DNA of 64,000 nucleotides from Trogon surrucura (lineage: Eukaryota > Chordata > Aves > Trogoniformes > Trogonidae): assembly GCA_020746105.1 (NCBI GenBank), contig CM036617.1, forward strand, positions 139,279,845 through 139,343,844, in the 5' to 3' direction. Shown here one piece after another: positions 47,526 through 60,400 of the stretch. A program made the translations under genes and the position numbers. A model generated the notes under the pieces. That model made no database searches and was not told the DNA's origin. It saw only the letters and a program-made list of their open reading frames with translations. The first letter of the stretch is position 1, and every line of letters starts with the position of its first letter.

Positions 47526-47627
47526 TTTGCAGATGGAGTTATCTTACTTCTGTTAATTGGACAACTGGAGGGTTACTTTCTGAATTTAAGGGATTTCTTC
47601 CTGACTCCAGCCAGCACCACGGAGATG
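47526..47627 (+). CDS. PARVG: PARVG coding exon: CH2 core
   Basis: The exon is 102 bp: acceptor TCTAG, donor GTAAGT. It encodes FADGVILLLLIGQLEGYF and LNLRDFFLTPASTTEM. QLEGYF replaces the LLEDYF of PARVB and is the gamma-parvin form. Confidence 0.97.
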
Positions 47628-50600
47628 GTAAGTTGTTATTTATAATTAAATAACACGTAATGGTAGAGCTTGAGGCTTCAAACATCTTGTGTATTTAATG
47701 CTTCTTTACATTACTGAAGGGCTCTTCCTCTTGCTTTGCTGAGGATGAAGTCACATGTATGCACTGTGTTTGCAGAATAGTGGTTTGGGACAGTACAAAT
47801 GCACACACTCGATGCTATTAAAATACCTTGGAAGAGGTTGGTGTCTTCTTCCAAGTTAATTATTATCTCATGCGAGACAAGCTGTTGTTACTTGCATTTG
47901 TTTGGCAGATACATGCTTCTGAAGCCTTCCAGCGAAATACAGAGGCTCTGTGTGGTGGGGCGGTAGGTATGCTACCTCCGATGAGTCTGTCCTACAAACA
48001 TTTTTAAGTGGATGACACCTTTTGCGTAGCAGAACTGGTTCCCTATAGGCTTTCTTATGCTGTCCTAAAAATACACCTTAATCAAGACATGACCTGTACG
48101 CTTTAAAGGCCCCCTCTGTGCTCAGGAAGCTCTTGAGAATTTACATATTTTCCTCCCTCGAGGCTGGGAGCTGTAACCTACGCAGCCAGACTTGCTTGAC
48201 TCCTTTTTTCAACCTCTACCAGGCAGATTTCAGCAGTGCTTTAAAAGAAAAAGGTGGCATCAGCAAGAAGGTAGCGTGTGCTGGGCTGCCAGTGTAAAAG
48301 CCTCCTCCACAGATCTGGGATGTTGAAATATTTTGAAATATTTGAGATATTTTCAAATTGTCTCTGGTGTGGGTAGGAATTTTTCATTTGGGTGACTGAA
48401 TAATTCTGAAAATCTTGATACTGTAGCTATTTTTTTCTGGGTTATATTCAGTTAGATCTCTGAAGGTGAAATGTGTCAGATCCTTTTTGCTTGAGAGTTG
48501 CCTGAGAAGGGAATCTCTCCTCTGGCGTGGTTTGCATTACAGCTTCCCTGCACAGATGAGGCTTTCGTCTGATTCCTACCTCACTGCAGTTAATCTCCCT
48601 GGGCAATATTTATTTGTAATGAAAATTCTCAGAGGTCCCATATTAATTAATAAATACTCCTGTGTAGCTTTTCATCAGAACATTTAGAAGCACAATCGTC
48701 TGAGAACTATGTTCAAATTTTGCAAAAAATCATTGCAGTTGATGGCTGTTGAAGGTATTAGGAAAATGCATATTTTTTAAAATCTAGGAACAGGAAAAAT
48801 ATATTTTGAAGGGTTGAATCAAATAATCAAAGCACTTGCTTGGAGGTGTGTTTCTTTTTCCTTTTTCCCTCCGCTCATTTTTCAAAATTATTGGCTTCAG
48901 TCCATTGACTTGGAAATAGATTTTTAGCATTTCCATTAACTTTATTCAGAGGAAGTCAATGAATGGCTTTTAATTTAGGATTTCTGTAGATTTTCAATCT
49001 TTTTCATTTTGGATCAGCCCAATTCCAACCTCACAGATTGCTTTCAAGAAATGAGACACCCCTACATCTCAGGTACAAAACAGAGCTTAGAATTTCTAGT
49101 TCTTACACTGCATGTGCTGGTCACTTCCGCCAGAGAAGAATATAATAAGGTTGAGTACTGGTTCAGTACAATTCTCTACATCCTAGTAACTTCATTTTAG
49201 CAAAGTTGGTTTCAAGTACTGGACCTACTGTTGAACCAAAGTGGTGTTTACTGTTTGTTTCTCCTCTGATGTTCACTACAAGATGAAAAGCGAGATGGCA
49301 ATGTAACTAAAAATATTGAGCGACCATAGTTCAACTGTCATTTGTACGTAAAATACGTCTTTCAGTTCCCCTGTGCTTTCTAGCTCCCTGTCATTTTAGA
49401 CGTTAATTGGTACAGGGAAGTATGAAAATGTAACCTTTGCTGAGATTTAAAACATGTCATTTGTGTTAGAAAAATGGTGACAACCACACACAGCTTTATG
49501 ATGGGTGCGGTGCCTCAGCTTTCAGTCAAAAAGCTTGTGGTTCAAGGCTGGTACATACACTTCATGAATAACAAGGCAGGGAAGCCGGGGTGGAAGCAGT
49601 GATGCTGAGGAGGAAATAGAAACAAGAAATAGGGAGGGCAGGAGCTTGTGTTAGAGGGACAGGAGGGGTGAGGAAAGCAGGAGCAGAAATTTGGGAGGTG
49701 ACCCGCCTACGGGTGCGAGAAGAAAACTCTGTTCATGGGTAGGTTTCTTGCAGGTTTTTTTTGGCGTTTATTACTGAAAAATGAGATTTACAAGTAATTG
49801 TAAAGAAAATCCAGCTCTGTGTGTAGAAAGGTGTGTGTTTAGAGATGAAGCATATAAGCACAAAATAGGTCAGGCTGAAATTAGGAATGAACTTTGTGTG
49901 CAGACAGGAGGTGAAGATCATGATGAAGGAGGGCACCTGTACTTATGAAAACTGTGTGAACTCGGTACTTTTGTCAAAACAGGCCCAGACCTGAAATACC
50001 CTAAAATGTCCTGATCTTTGTCCAGTCATAAATCCTAGAGAATTGTCCAGCTTTTTGGAGCCTGGAAGCTCAGCTGGCTGAAACAATTTATTTTTCTAGG
50101 TTGCCTTTAGTAATTATTGGTATTTCTGTCTGAAGATCTGTTCTGAAATCTGCATATTATCATTCCTTGCAAATTTCATACGTGTTACAGAGGGGGAAAT
50201 GTGCCCCTTTTAACTATGCTGTCTCGTTAAGAAAACATTTGATTTATTCATTCCGATCAGAAAATTGTTTATCTCTGTATGAGCTTAAGCTCTCCTGGCT
50301 GCTGAGTATCAGCAGAAGAAAACAAGCCCGAATCGAAACTGTCAGTCTCAGTTACTTGTAAACCAGAGAATCAGGGAAAACATAAATCTGTTGCCTCACT
50401 TCAGAGCACACAGTTTTTGCTTGGCTTACGTGTGGGGGGACCCCTGTGCTTATTGTCAGAAGATAACAGGGAAGAGCATGGCAGCGGTTATGATGTGCCT
50501 CCAAAAGGATCAAGTGCTCGGTAGTCAGAGGAATGCACAAAGTGACAATTTGAAGATCGTTCGAGTCTTGTTACTTCATTAGAGGAAGCGAGCTCCCTAA

Positions 50601-51333
50601 TTACAGGCCAAGTAAACAACTGCCCTTCAGCTGTTAGAAGCCAGTAATGGGATGTTGCATTAAAAAAAACCATTCATGACTACGGTGTGTGATGCTGCTT
50701 TTATGTGGGGAAGGGAGAAAAACACCAGTGAGGAAAAATCAGAAAAATAGCCCAGCCTTCACTAATTTTTCACGTGCTTAATTTGTCATGAGTAATATGA
50801 AGGATATCATCATTACTGTTACTGTGTATAGTCATCTTTATATGTTAAAGCATACCTTTCTACCTCAGAAATATAGCACATTGGAAGATTTCCAATCTTT
50901 GTAATTCTGAATAACATGTAGAGAACTTTTTCCGCACGTGTTTTCTGTTTGTTCGAAATATGGTAAGCATATAGGCATTGTTAAAAAAAAAAAAAAGAAA
51001 TAAATTCCTTCATCTGTTAGATCCAGTTATGAATCTAGCCTGCTTTCCTTGTGGAAACAGCCATTAACACAAAACTTCCACATGCAAGGTCTATTTTTAA
51101 GTAAATTGATTATTCTGCCTACCTCATGGGACACATTTTGGATTTTACATCCTATTTTATATGATAATTGATAGAAATTCTGAAGAGTACTCCATCAAAA
51201 CTAAGGAGATGAATATGAGTACATATTTATGAATTGGCATTTTCAGCTTCTGGAGAAATAGTTTTAAAAACCTACTGTCCAATGCACTGTTGCATGGAAA
51301 ATATTTTCTGTTATCTCTCTCTCTCATCAACAG
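47628..51333 (+). other. Large PARVG intron
   Basis: A 3.7 kb intron in which I see no CR1 copy, exon or other element. An A tract lies near 50,982-50,995. Confidence 0.85.
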
Positions 51334-51406
51334 CTTCACAACGTTAACCTTGCATTGGACTTGCTGGCAGATGGAGGTCTTCTGAATTTTTCTGTGAACT
51401 CTGAAG
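51334..51406 (+). CDS. PARVG: PARVG coding exon: CH2
   Basis: The exon is 73 bp: acceptor CAACAG, donor GTGAGT at 51,407. It encodes LHNVNLALDLLADGGLLNFS then VNSE, plus one base of Asp. Matches PARVB 19,326-19,398. Confidence 0.96.
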
Positions 51407-53242
51407 GTGAGTCATAACACACAAACTTGTCTGGAATAGAATTGCTAATATCCTGGCTTAGCAAAAGTTAGGGTAATTGGAGAAAGTAGGTTCTGCAGTG
51501 CCACACCGACATATTTCAGTATATGGCGGCCTCATGGCTCCTCATTCAGAATGAATAGTAATAAAGCTGAGAATTGTTTTGAACAGTCTTTGTTTCTATA
51601 CTAAAAATGTTGGATTGTTATTAGTAACTTTACACTGAACTTGGACTGTTTAATAAGTCAGTATTTGTTAAAGATTTAAAACAGTGGCAGCTCCAAAGGA
51701 AATTACAGCAGCTGAGCTGGAGGGAAAGTTATTTTCCTATCTCACAAAAAGTTCTAGTGCATTAAAAACAAACTTGTTTCATGTGGGAAGACACCTTGTG
51801 GAATAAGTCCTGAAAATCAGAAACACTGATAGCTCTGTTGAAATCCAGAAGAGATAGTGGGTCAGTCTCCTGAATGTGAAGCACATAGGTTTTAAGTTGC
51901 TATTTTGCCTAGTTCAGACCTGGGAACTGAATGTTGATCTCCTGCATCCAAGTGAATGCTTTAATTGATGAGTTAATCTGTCTTTCTGTTCCTCTCATCT
52001 CACCACAAAAAAAAATAGTAACATTTCTTTTGGATAAGTCAAATTTTCCAATTAAAAACACACTCCACAGAAAAAATTTTGACCGCGCCCTGGTAGGATG
52101 AAGGATGTGGCTGTGGCTGTTTTGCCTGAGCCGTTGCAAAGCGCAGGGCACATAACCTTACGCCTCAGGAGCTTGTTATTGAATAAGGAAATCAAATCTT
52201 TGCTGAAACTAGAAAGCATGACCACTGCTCTTGTTAGTTATTCATAAGTAAGTGGGTGCACGTGTTTAGTATGTAACCTATGGCATCACAGAGAGCGAAG
52301 GATACAATTTAGGACTTAGTTTGCTTTTCCTTTTGTTTTCTTTTTCCACTGGTGCCTTGGTGATGTTGGCAGTTTGCATGACAGGCATGCACGAATTGTG
52401 GGCTTTTTGCCATATTGCGCAGAGCTAGGGGTTTGGAAAGCTATTTATGGTAACTTTGAAAAGGTTAATCTGCGTGAGCTCAGGTCTCCACCCTGAGATC
52501 CACCTTTTGTATGAAAGAAGTTAAACCCGTGCTCTCTTTTCTTCGGCTTTTCTGCACTGCTGCAAATACAGAGTGGTTCACCGTAAGAAATACTGGTGCC
52601 AACATCTGCAGGACCTTTAGCTTTGAGAAAATCCTCAGCTAGTGATTGAATTTAATATGATTATGGGGTACTTATTACAGCTACACTATTTAGACTGTTC
52701 AAGGATCTCATTTACCAGTGTTTCATTGTTAGTCTTTCTCCCAGTGATTTACAGCACTGTAAGAAGAACAGTAAACCCTCTAAATCAGTTAGCGACTTCC
52801 ATTGCAATTGTTAAACAAAAGAGCAGTTTATTTAGGCAAGAACATGGAAGCTGAAAACTAAATGAAAAAAAGAAAACATCCAACAGCAGCAAAACATGAT
52901 GGAAACTTTACAACGAAAAAATAGTGTCAGGTAATTCCCAGCGTGATTCCTGACATAGAACTAAAGCTGTAAAGTCCTAGATTTATCTCTTACTATGCAT
53001 TATTTATCCTGACTTCCAGCAAGATAGTATGTTGAAGGTCCCTCTTCCTTATGTTCATTTAATGAATAAATAATTTGCTAGCTCTGTAGTCCCTGTCTTG
53101 CTTCTTGTTACAATTAGATTGTCTAAGTTCATGTTGTAATCGGGGAAGGGTGGAAGATTGTCTTTGGCAGTTGCTTTCTGTTTCTGTTCCAGGGATTACT
53201 AATACTTCCCATCTGGTTTTGTTGTTTCTTGTGTATCCACAG
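51407..53242 (+). other. Last PARVG intron
   Basis: A 1.8 kb intron with no recognised repeat or exon. Confidence 0.85.
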
Positions 53243-53322
53243 ATATTGTGAACGGAGATACAAAGACTACAATGCGGATTCTCTATTGCTTGTATTCCAA
53301 ATACAAGACCAAAGAAACATGA
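53243..53322 (+). CDS. PARVG: PARVG last coding exon
   Basis: The acceptor is ATCCACAG. Two bases complete Asp, then IVNGDTKTTMRILYCLYSKY and KTKET precede TGA at 53,320-53,322. This is the C-terminal CH2 helix. The tail after it is five residues, shorter than in mammalian gamma-parvins. Confidence 0.96.
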
Positions 53323-54433
53323 AGAGCAAGACCAAGAGCTTGGGCTGGTTTTGTTTTGGTTTTTTTTTCTTCTTCTTCTTTTTCCCCTAGTATGTCGTGG
53401 TCTGTTTTTTGTGATTCCCAGCTCTGTTTGCCACCTGGATAGTTCTAAGTATGTGTGTGTATCCAGGGCCAGTGTACTGTGTAGTTCTGTGGCTGTAACT
53501 CTTGCTCCAGCCCTGACTCTTTTTCCCTCTGAGCCACCTAATGATGCGAAGAAGTGCACTATGTGTTTATTCTGGACTGTGGATTCTTTGCTTCTGGGGA
53601 GGAATTTGGAAGCTGTTACTGCAACCTCCCCACTTCCCTGCTTCTGATTCACTCTGGAAACGAGAGGTGGAAGACCCCCTGTGGCATCTCTGGGATGACT
53701 GCAGACACACTTGAAGCTCAGGTTCAGAACCTTCTTTACAGAGGTCATAAGCTTTTGTCACACTGGAGGATGTGGACTGGGCACGAAATGAATAGGTAGC
53801 TGAAATGAAATTTGACCTTATCAAGTGTTTGATAAAAGTTTCACCGATTTCCCACTCGAATATGGCAGAAGGACCCAGAATAACATGCCGGCATGAGACT
53901 GTGCAGTAACAGAGGGGTCTCCTGCAGAGCTGTAGAAAGATGCCCTTATTTCCTTGCTAAGCTACCGCCAAACTGTGGCCAGCTCGAGCCTTTTGCAGCC
54001 CTAACATAATGTCCGACTGGTGGGAATGCTGGTTCCTGTGTTGAGAATGTTGAGGGAGTGACTAAGACAACTGTGTGCTCTCTTCAGTAAGACATGGGTA
54101 GATGCCGGCTTCCTCTGCAGCTGGTGGAAGTAGAGGCCATCATGGGCAGGAGCAGTGAAACTCTCAGCTTCTGCTGCTTTTGGTAGCCTACTCATGCTGC
54201 AGGGACTCTTCAGAGACTCTCTTAGCTGAATTTGTCCAGCAACTGTCCCCGAACATCCCAGGAGCTCCCTCTGGATGCAGTGAGGCTAGCCACAATTTAT
54301 GTTAGCCCTCACCCTCGATCTTTCTCCCGGGTTTTAAATCAGAACTCCTTCAAAACCACCATCTACTCTTTTGACCTTCAAATTAAGTCATGTTTGTGTT
54401 GCATAAAGCTTGAGATCTAATTAAAAAAATAAA
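53323..54433 (+). terminator. PARVG 3' UTR and polyadenylation signal candidate
   Basis: The first AATAAA after the stop is at 54,428-54,433, in an A-rich run, with a GT/T-rich stretch just downstream (ATGTTTTGGTATTATTTTGG). That gives a 3' UTR of about 1.1 kb. A second AATAAA at 55,911-55,916, followed by a TGTGTGAGC-type stretch, is an alternative distal site. Confidence 0.6.
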
Positions 54434-57400
54434 ATGTTTTGGTATTATTTTGGCTTCCATCTAAACTGATTTAATTTCCCGTCGTCAGTGACTCTGACAT
54501 TTGATCTCAGTTCTGATCCTCCATCTGTGTGTTAAGGGGAAACCAAAGCTTGCCTAGTGCTAGTGCTGACATTTACAGATGAGAATTTGTTATGTCTGCC
54601 TCTGGATCACATGGCCTAAGGAAGATCTTTAGATGGCAATGCTGATAAGTCCTGCCTTTCAAAATGGTAGTATTGCACAGCTGCTGGAGGAAAGAGCTCT
54701 GCAACTGCCCTGAGCCTAAATCTTTTAGCACCGATAATTACCTCGTTATGTTTTTACTGAGGAAAATCCAAAGTGTGGTGCCAATGAGCTACAAGAAGAT
54801 CCGCTTGCTTACCAGCACGTTAGCACTGTGTGCTGTTTTGAGTAATTTAAGTAAAGAATGCTTGTTTTTTCATGTGCAAATTTCCACAGATATCTTGCTT
54901 TATTCCTTAACAGGCTTCAAAAGATCAGCTGGGAGACCTGATGAGTTTGTTCTTGCTTCACAGATCCCTGCTGAAATGTTGCAAGTGGTTATAGAGTAAA
55001 TTGTTATTGAGCAGATAAAACCAGGGTGTGGCTTACGGAGAGCAGGGGCCAGGGGACAGGAGGGTGTATGGTGCTGATACGGTGGCAGCGTGGCCTTTTC
55101 CACTGAGGAAGCCAACTTGCACCTCTTCCCTGGTGACCAGAAGACACTTCCAGTGCCTGACTTTAGGCATAACTTAGAGGCTACAAAAGAGTCCGTGGTG
55201 GTGGGATTAGCTGGTGCTGCCCTGGTCAGGTGGTTGTTACTGCTCAAGGAAACAGCTGGATTTCACTCTACATGTTATTGGGTTTGTGGTCTGTTCCTCT
55301 GGCATAAGTAAATCTGGTGCTTGCACTTCTGCAGACTCCTGGCAGGGGAAGTCTAATTCTTTCTATTTGAATGAAAGGATCAATTCCCTTCCCAACACCA
55401 GCTTGCCTAAACCTATTACGAACAAGTCATTCTTTTGAAAACACGCAGCAGAAAAAATCACAGACAGCTAATGTGCTTGAATCACAGATATAGAGAGACC
55501 AAAACCAAATGTTTAAATCTGGGGTTTTTTTTATGCTGCAAGCCAATTTATAACACACTTGATATCTCTGAACACTTTGATAAAGAGCCTGTGTTTGATT
55601 CCTAAAGCACGCTACAGAATTTTACTAATCCATCATACAGGCACCCCTCCATAAATTGGTGTAGAATATACAAGTGCACTATTTTCATTTGAGATGTAGT
55701 CACAGACTTGGCATGGTTTTAATAGTAAATATAAAGTGACAGAACTAAAAAGAATATTTTGACAGTATAAAACTGGGAAAAAAAGAAATATATATTATTG
55801 TTAGCAGGTGTTACGTTTGCTGTACATCAAGATAGCTTTCCCTTTTCTCTTATAAGTTACTGAAAAACAAAGCTGCTTACTATTTAACCTGGCAAATTTA
55901 CTGTATTTTGAATAAACAGAGCTTTCTGTGTGAGCTTGTTCATTGACATAGAATTAAGTTTGCAATTTCCGTGTTGAAATCCTGGATAGTAAGCTGTTTG
56001 TTGGAAAAGCGTGGTGGACTGTTAAGATGTTGAGGTTATTTATTGTGCTGTGTAGCTAGGGATGCAAGTTTAACTGTGATGACCAGTCACTTTCCCAGCA
56101 GAGTCATTGACTGTGTCTTACTCTGTTTTCAAGGAAGAACATGCATTCTGTTCATCTTTTAAATAACTGGTAAATGGTCTAGGAATTTCTGAGCCAGAGA
56201 AGAGCCCTAGAGGATCTTCTCCTGTTATCCTCGTCTCAAAGGCAAGTGGCACAGTGGCTTTGGGGCAAGGCAGCAGCTAGGACATGGAACAAATCTGAAG
56301 TGTTTCTATCTCCTGCTTGCTGTGACCTTTCTGTTGTCCTGTCTTTTCAAAATACACAACCTCGTAACTGTAAAGATGACTTTCCAGAGGAAAGCAGCAA
56401 GGTTCTGTGTAGAGAAGTGCAGGTGGAAGGGGCAGAGTTACTGCAATGACTTTAAAGGCAGCAGCAGATGCACAAAAATTTTGGTTATAGGGACTGAGAA
56501 GTTACTGGCTGTAAGGCCTGGGAATGCAAATGGGACAGTCCCTGCTGTCAAAACTGCTTCTCCTCTTCAGGAGCTACATTGTGTAGGATGTCATTGCTGT
56601 TTTTTTCATGTCCTTGTGTGGCTACAGCCCTCTAGCCAGGACCTTGCTGGTTTGCTTTTTGGGGAACGAGGCCTGTAAACTCCAGAGGGAAAATGCTGGG
56701 AGCCCCCAAATGTGCTTGAAAGCACCTATACTCCTTTATGGGGGCGCCTTTCCTTAGTGTCTGTTTTCTTTATTATATGTTTTTCCATTTCTCTTGTTCT
56801 TTTCCTGTGTTTTCTATTGTGTTGCTTCTTGCATGGAGACATCCTGACAGTAGCTTCCAAAAGTCTCTTTGGCAATTAGGCTTTCAAACCATGAAAGCAG
56901 CTAATTCAAATTCTTCCTCTCCATGAGCTTCAAGGGCATGTGTGTGTTTGTGTCTGTGTGGAGGGATCTTGCTATTCTTTCTCTTACAGGCTGCTAAAAT
57001 TTCCCCAAAGAATAAAAGCCATTGTCAGTTTTCACACAAGTGATTTTTTTTTTTTTCAGTCAATTAATATTATAACAAAGGATAAGTGAAAGTGTTACTT
57101 TGGAGGAAACAGAATAGCATATATGAGCCCCTTTGCTTGCTCTGGGGATGAATTGGTTTTTTGTGCTACTCAAAATTTTCTAGGATGGTGACAAGGTGAG
57201 CAGGACACAGAGAGTAATATATGGGGAGGTGAGTTTTGCCAATAAAGATAATGAAATCCAGAGGACGGTACTGTAGACTGGAATGTCCCTGTCACCCCTG
57301 TCCTCTCCATCAGCCAGTTTTACTTTATGGAATATTGAAAAGAAAAAAAATGCATAACAAACCACTTTCTTTTTTTTACCTGAACAAAGTACATCAGGGT

Positions 57401-60400
57401 ACCTTTGCCATTGAATTTTCCCCTTAGAACCTCCAGAGTTCTAACCCTTTCCACACTATGTTGTTCCATTCCCCTAAAGCATTCCGCTCCCAGACATTGG
57501 CTAAAATTGATGTTTTTAAGGATTTTATCCATTGATGCCCTTTCTCAGTCTGTACGTAACGAATTTCACATACCTCAGCAAGAAGCCGATAAGATAATAT
57601 GAAAAAACAGGTAAATATTAGAGGAGAAGGGAGGAGGCTAGTTAAAACCTGATTCATTTTACCTGTAGAACAATGGCTGGATGCTTGAAACGAGAACTAC
57701 CTAAATTTGGGTCCTAAAATCTTGCTGTCGTGAAATGCTGGGGAATTGCAGTTCAGGTGCTTCATGCTGTCCCCCACACCTGTATTCCTGGTGCCTGTCG
57801 AGCTTCGTCTCCTGTAGAGAGCTGCAATCTGTGCTGGGCTTGTCCTCATGCTGCGTGGAGCACACGCTCCACAGCAGTGTGGTGGCTTTTTTTTTTTTTT
57901 GAGGGGGGAAGCAGAGCCTGATTGCAGCGTGGTGTCTGCGATGGTAAATGGGTAGTTGAAACATATGGACTGAAATGCCTATGGCATAACACAAGTGGGT
58001 TCTTTTTCCATCTTTTCCCCACTTAACTCCTCCTTCCCTTTTTTCTGTTTAAAGACCAGTTTTCCCACTGGGAAATACCAGCCACCACATTCAATTTTAC
58101 TTTCAGGGCAGTCTGTGTCTCAGCATCCTAGACTGCAGGGTATACTTTCACCAAAGGGAGGTGATGGGGGCCACTTTGTCCATGGGCTTGGATGTCTTAC
58201 AGGACCACCTGTTGCACAATCCAATTGCCAGCCCCGGGCCAGAGAACACAGTAAGTAATTTAAAGTCTGTAAGCACAGCAATAGTCAGGGTTTTAGGGAC
58301 CAAAAGCCAGGAAAAATAAAATGTATAGGGTAAAAAAGCCACAAGTTTCAAAGTAGTTCTTGTCATGGATGTTTTTAGTAGAAATGCTATTGCAAGCATT
58401 AGGCAAATCTCAAGAAAACAATTCTGTTACGAAATAGAAAAGAGTTAAGGTCATTTGGACCAGATTAAGTTGTGACACTGTCATAGTAATATATGTATTT
58501 CGTGAGTTTTTTCTACAGACACACTGACTAAAAATATGCAAAAAAAAATTAATTGACCTTAATTTACAGCCTCTTCCTAGCATTTGATTTTTCTATGTGT
58601 TCTTCCCTCTGTGTGTTTCATTACTTTGGTATTCTGACTGCTTGCTCCCCCCAGTTTTCTTCCCTCGTGCTCCTCTCGTACTGCTGGTCCAGGTGGTCAA
58701 ACAGCTGCCTTCCTGCAGTGCCTGCTCCTTCCCCTCTCCATGCTCAGAGCTGCTGGGGTGTCACTGGGAAAGTGTCTTCCAGAGAAGTTGTATTTGCAAT
58801 GCAAATAAACTGTGAAAAAAAATCTGGAAACACCAGCTGGCTGCTGTGTATAAGAATTTAAAATGTTTCTCAGTGGTTTGCAAGAAGAATTCCTTTGTCC
58901 TTCCTCCAACATAAAAAAATCAAAGACAGAAATGAACGTTTTTACTGACCCAGTATGTCAGGGATGAAAAATTACATCCAGATCACACTAATGAGCTAAT
59001 TTTCCATCCCCATTTTACCTTTTCATGCAAGGCAGCTAGGATATGTGTACATATGTGTGTAGCTTTTCTGGATGCATTCCATTTTTTGGTAGGAAAATGT
59101 TGAATAGAGAGGTTTTGAAAATTTCTGAGTGTTTGAGAACTCCAGCAGATCAGACTCCTCTGATGCCGTTGTACACTGGGATTTTTTTGTGGTCATGTGT
59201 GGGATTTCTGGATACCGGTCTCCAAGCTGGCGCTGGTGGAAACGTACCCTCTGCTATATTGCTGTGTATAGCAGTGCATCTTGTCCTGGACATGTCCAGT
59301 TTGCGGTGTGCAAGCAGAATGAGGTACGTGTAGAACAAAATTGAAAGATATATTGATTAAAAATAAAAATAATTTTTCAACCAATTCCAGGGAAAAAAAA
59401 CCCCAAACAAACCTGCTACAGAGCACTTAGTTTTTTTTCTTTTACAAGAGCACCATTGAAAAATAGAGGCTATGCCAGAGCAGAAACGAGACACAGAATA
59501 TTTAGAAAGCAAACAAGGAGGCAAACGTGTAGAACGTACCTCATAGCTGTGACACCTCCGGTTTGCTCAGTGTGCACTCTGCAGGTTTTGCGCACATACT
59601 TCTGTGCAAGGAATATTGTCATGATGGTGGCCTTCATCAACAGCAAACAGCGACAGAAGGCTGGACATCTCCTAAGGCAAAACTTGGAATTCAGCTCTGG
59701 GACAATTACGGCAGAGGCAAGAGGAATACAGCTCTCATGCCAAGAATCTTCCCAATTAGTGTATCTTGTGTAAGAGAAATTTAAGCATGCGATTTCTGCA
59801 CAAAAAGGCCTTCAAGCTTTACGCTTGAATCCTGGTAGTGTTATGAATCTTGAAGAACCATGGGTTTGATCTTGGTGCTTTCTTGATCCTTGAAGTTACT
59901 CATGAGATCCCCAGCAAGATACACTTTGAAAAGACTCCTGGTTCTCCTGACAGCTCAGAGTCTGCCCGGGAGGGCAGTGAAGTCTGTAGGGAATGGGATT
60001 TTCTACAATCTTGGACGTGAAGCCAAAAGGGCAACAGCTTTTGATAGAATTTCTTACAGGGGATCCCCACTGTAGAAATGTTGACTCTGGCTCACTGCTA
60101 AGTTTAGAAACCATGTAAAACATGTACCATGCACTTTATGCAGAGCAGATGGTACAACAGGCTTTACTGGTTGCAGTGTGTCAAATAACAGATTGTCTAG
60201 AAAAGTTTGCCTGCTTTTGGCAGACAATTTAATTCAGCTCATAGTATGTTACTGAAGTTCACTGCGCATCTCTGCACAAGTAGGCAGCTAACACATTTCA
60301 TGTCATCTGCTATACCAAAAGTTTCTTAAATAATAATAAAAAAAAAATTGTTGAAAGTTGTGTTCCTGCTTGTTCTCTTGAGCGGAGGTGGGGAAAGGAG

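Larger units (their letters stand above)
34947..54433 (+). other. PARVG: PARVG gene (gamma-parvin), all coding exons
   Basis: Twelve coding exons join in frame from ATG at 34,961 to TGA at 53,320-53,322, giving 322 residues (known gamma-parvins are about 330). Residues 1-44 are a short N-terminal tail, about 45-168 CH1, 169-195 linker, about 196-318 CH2. Key blocks are HIVVKSLEEDLYDGLVLHHL, VKLDVDKIALTENKQRQKL, LSTLHLLVAIAKRFEPNLAM, DDAFDELFSRAPDKLDAVKK and FADGVILLLLIGQLEGYFL. Gamma-parvin is the haematopoietic parvin, an ILK-binding focal-adhesion adaptor. The short N-terminus and the QLEGYF motif separate it from alpha and beta. All introns are GT-AG and no disabling change is seen. It lies head-to-tail downstream of PARVB. 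Confidence 0.96.

Noticed and set aside
53059-53748. 229-codon open frame on the minus strand
   Set aside because: It lies antisense to the last PARVG exon and its 3' UTR, has low-complexity Lys/Arg-rich stretches and no recognisable domain. The plus-strand parvin exon explains the sequence.
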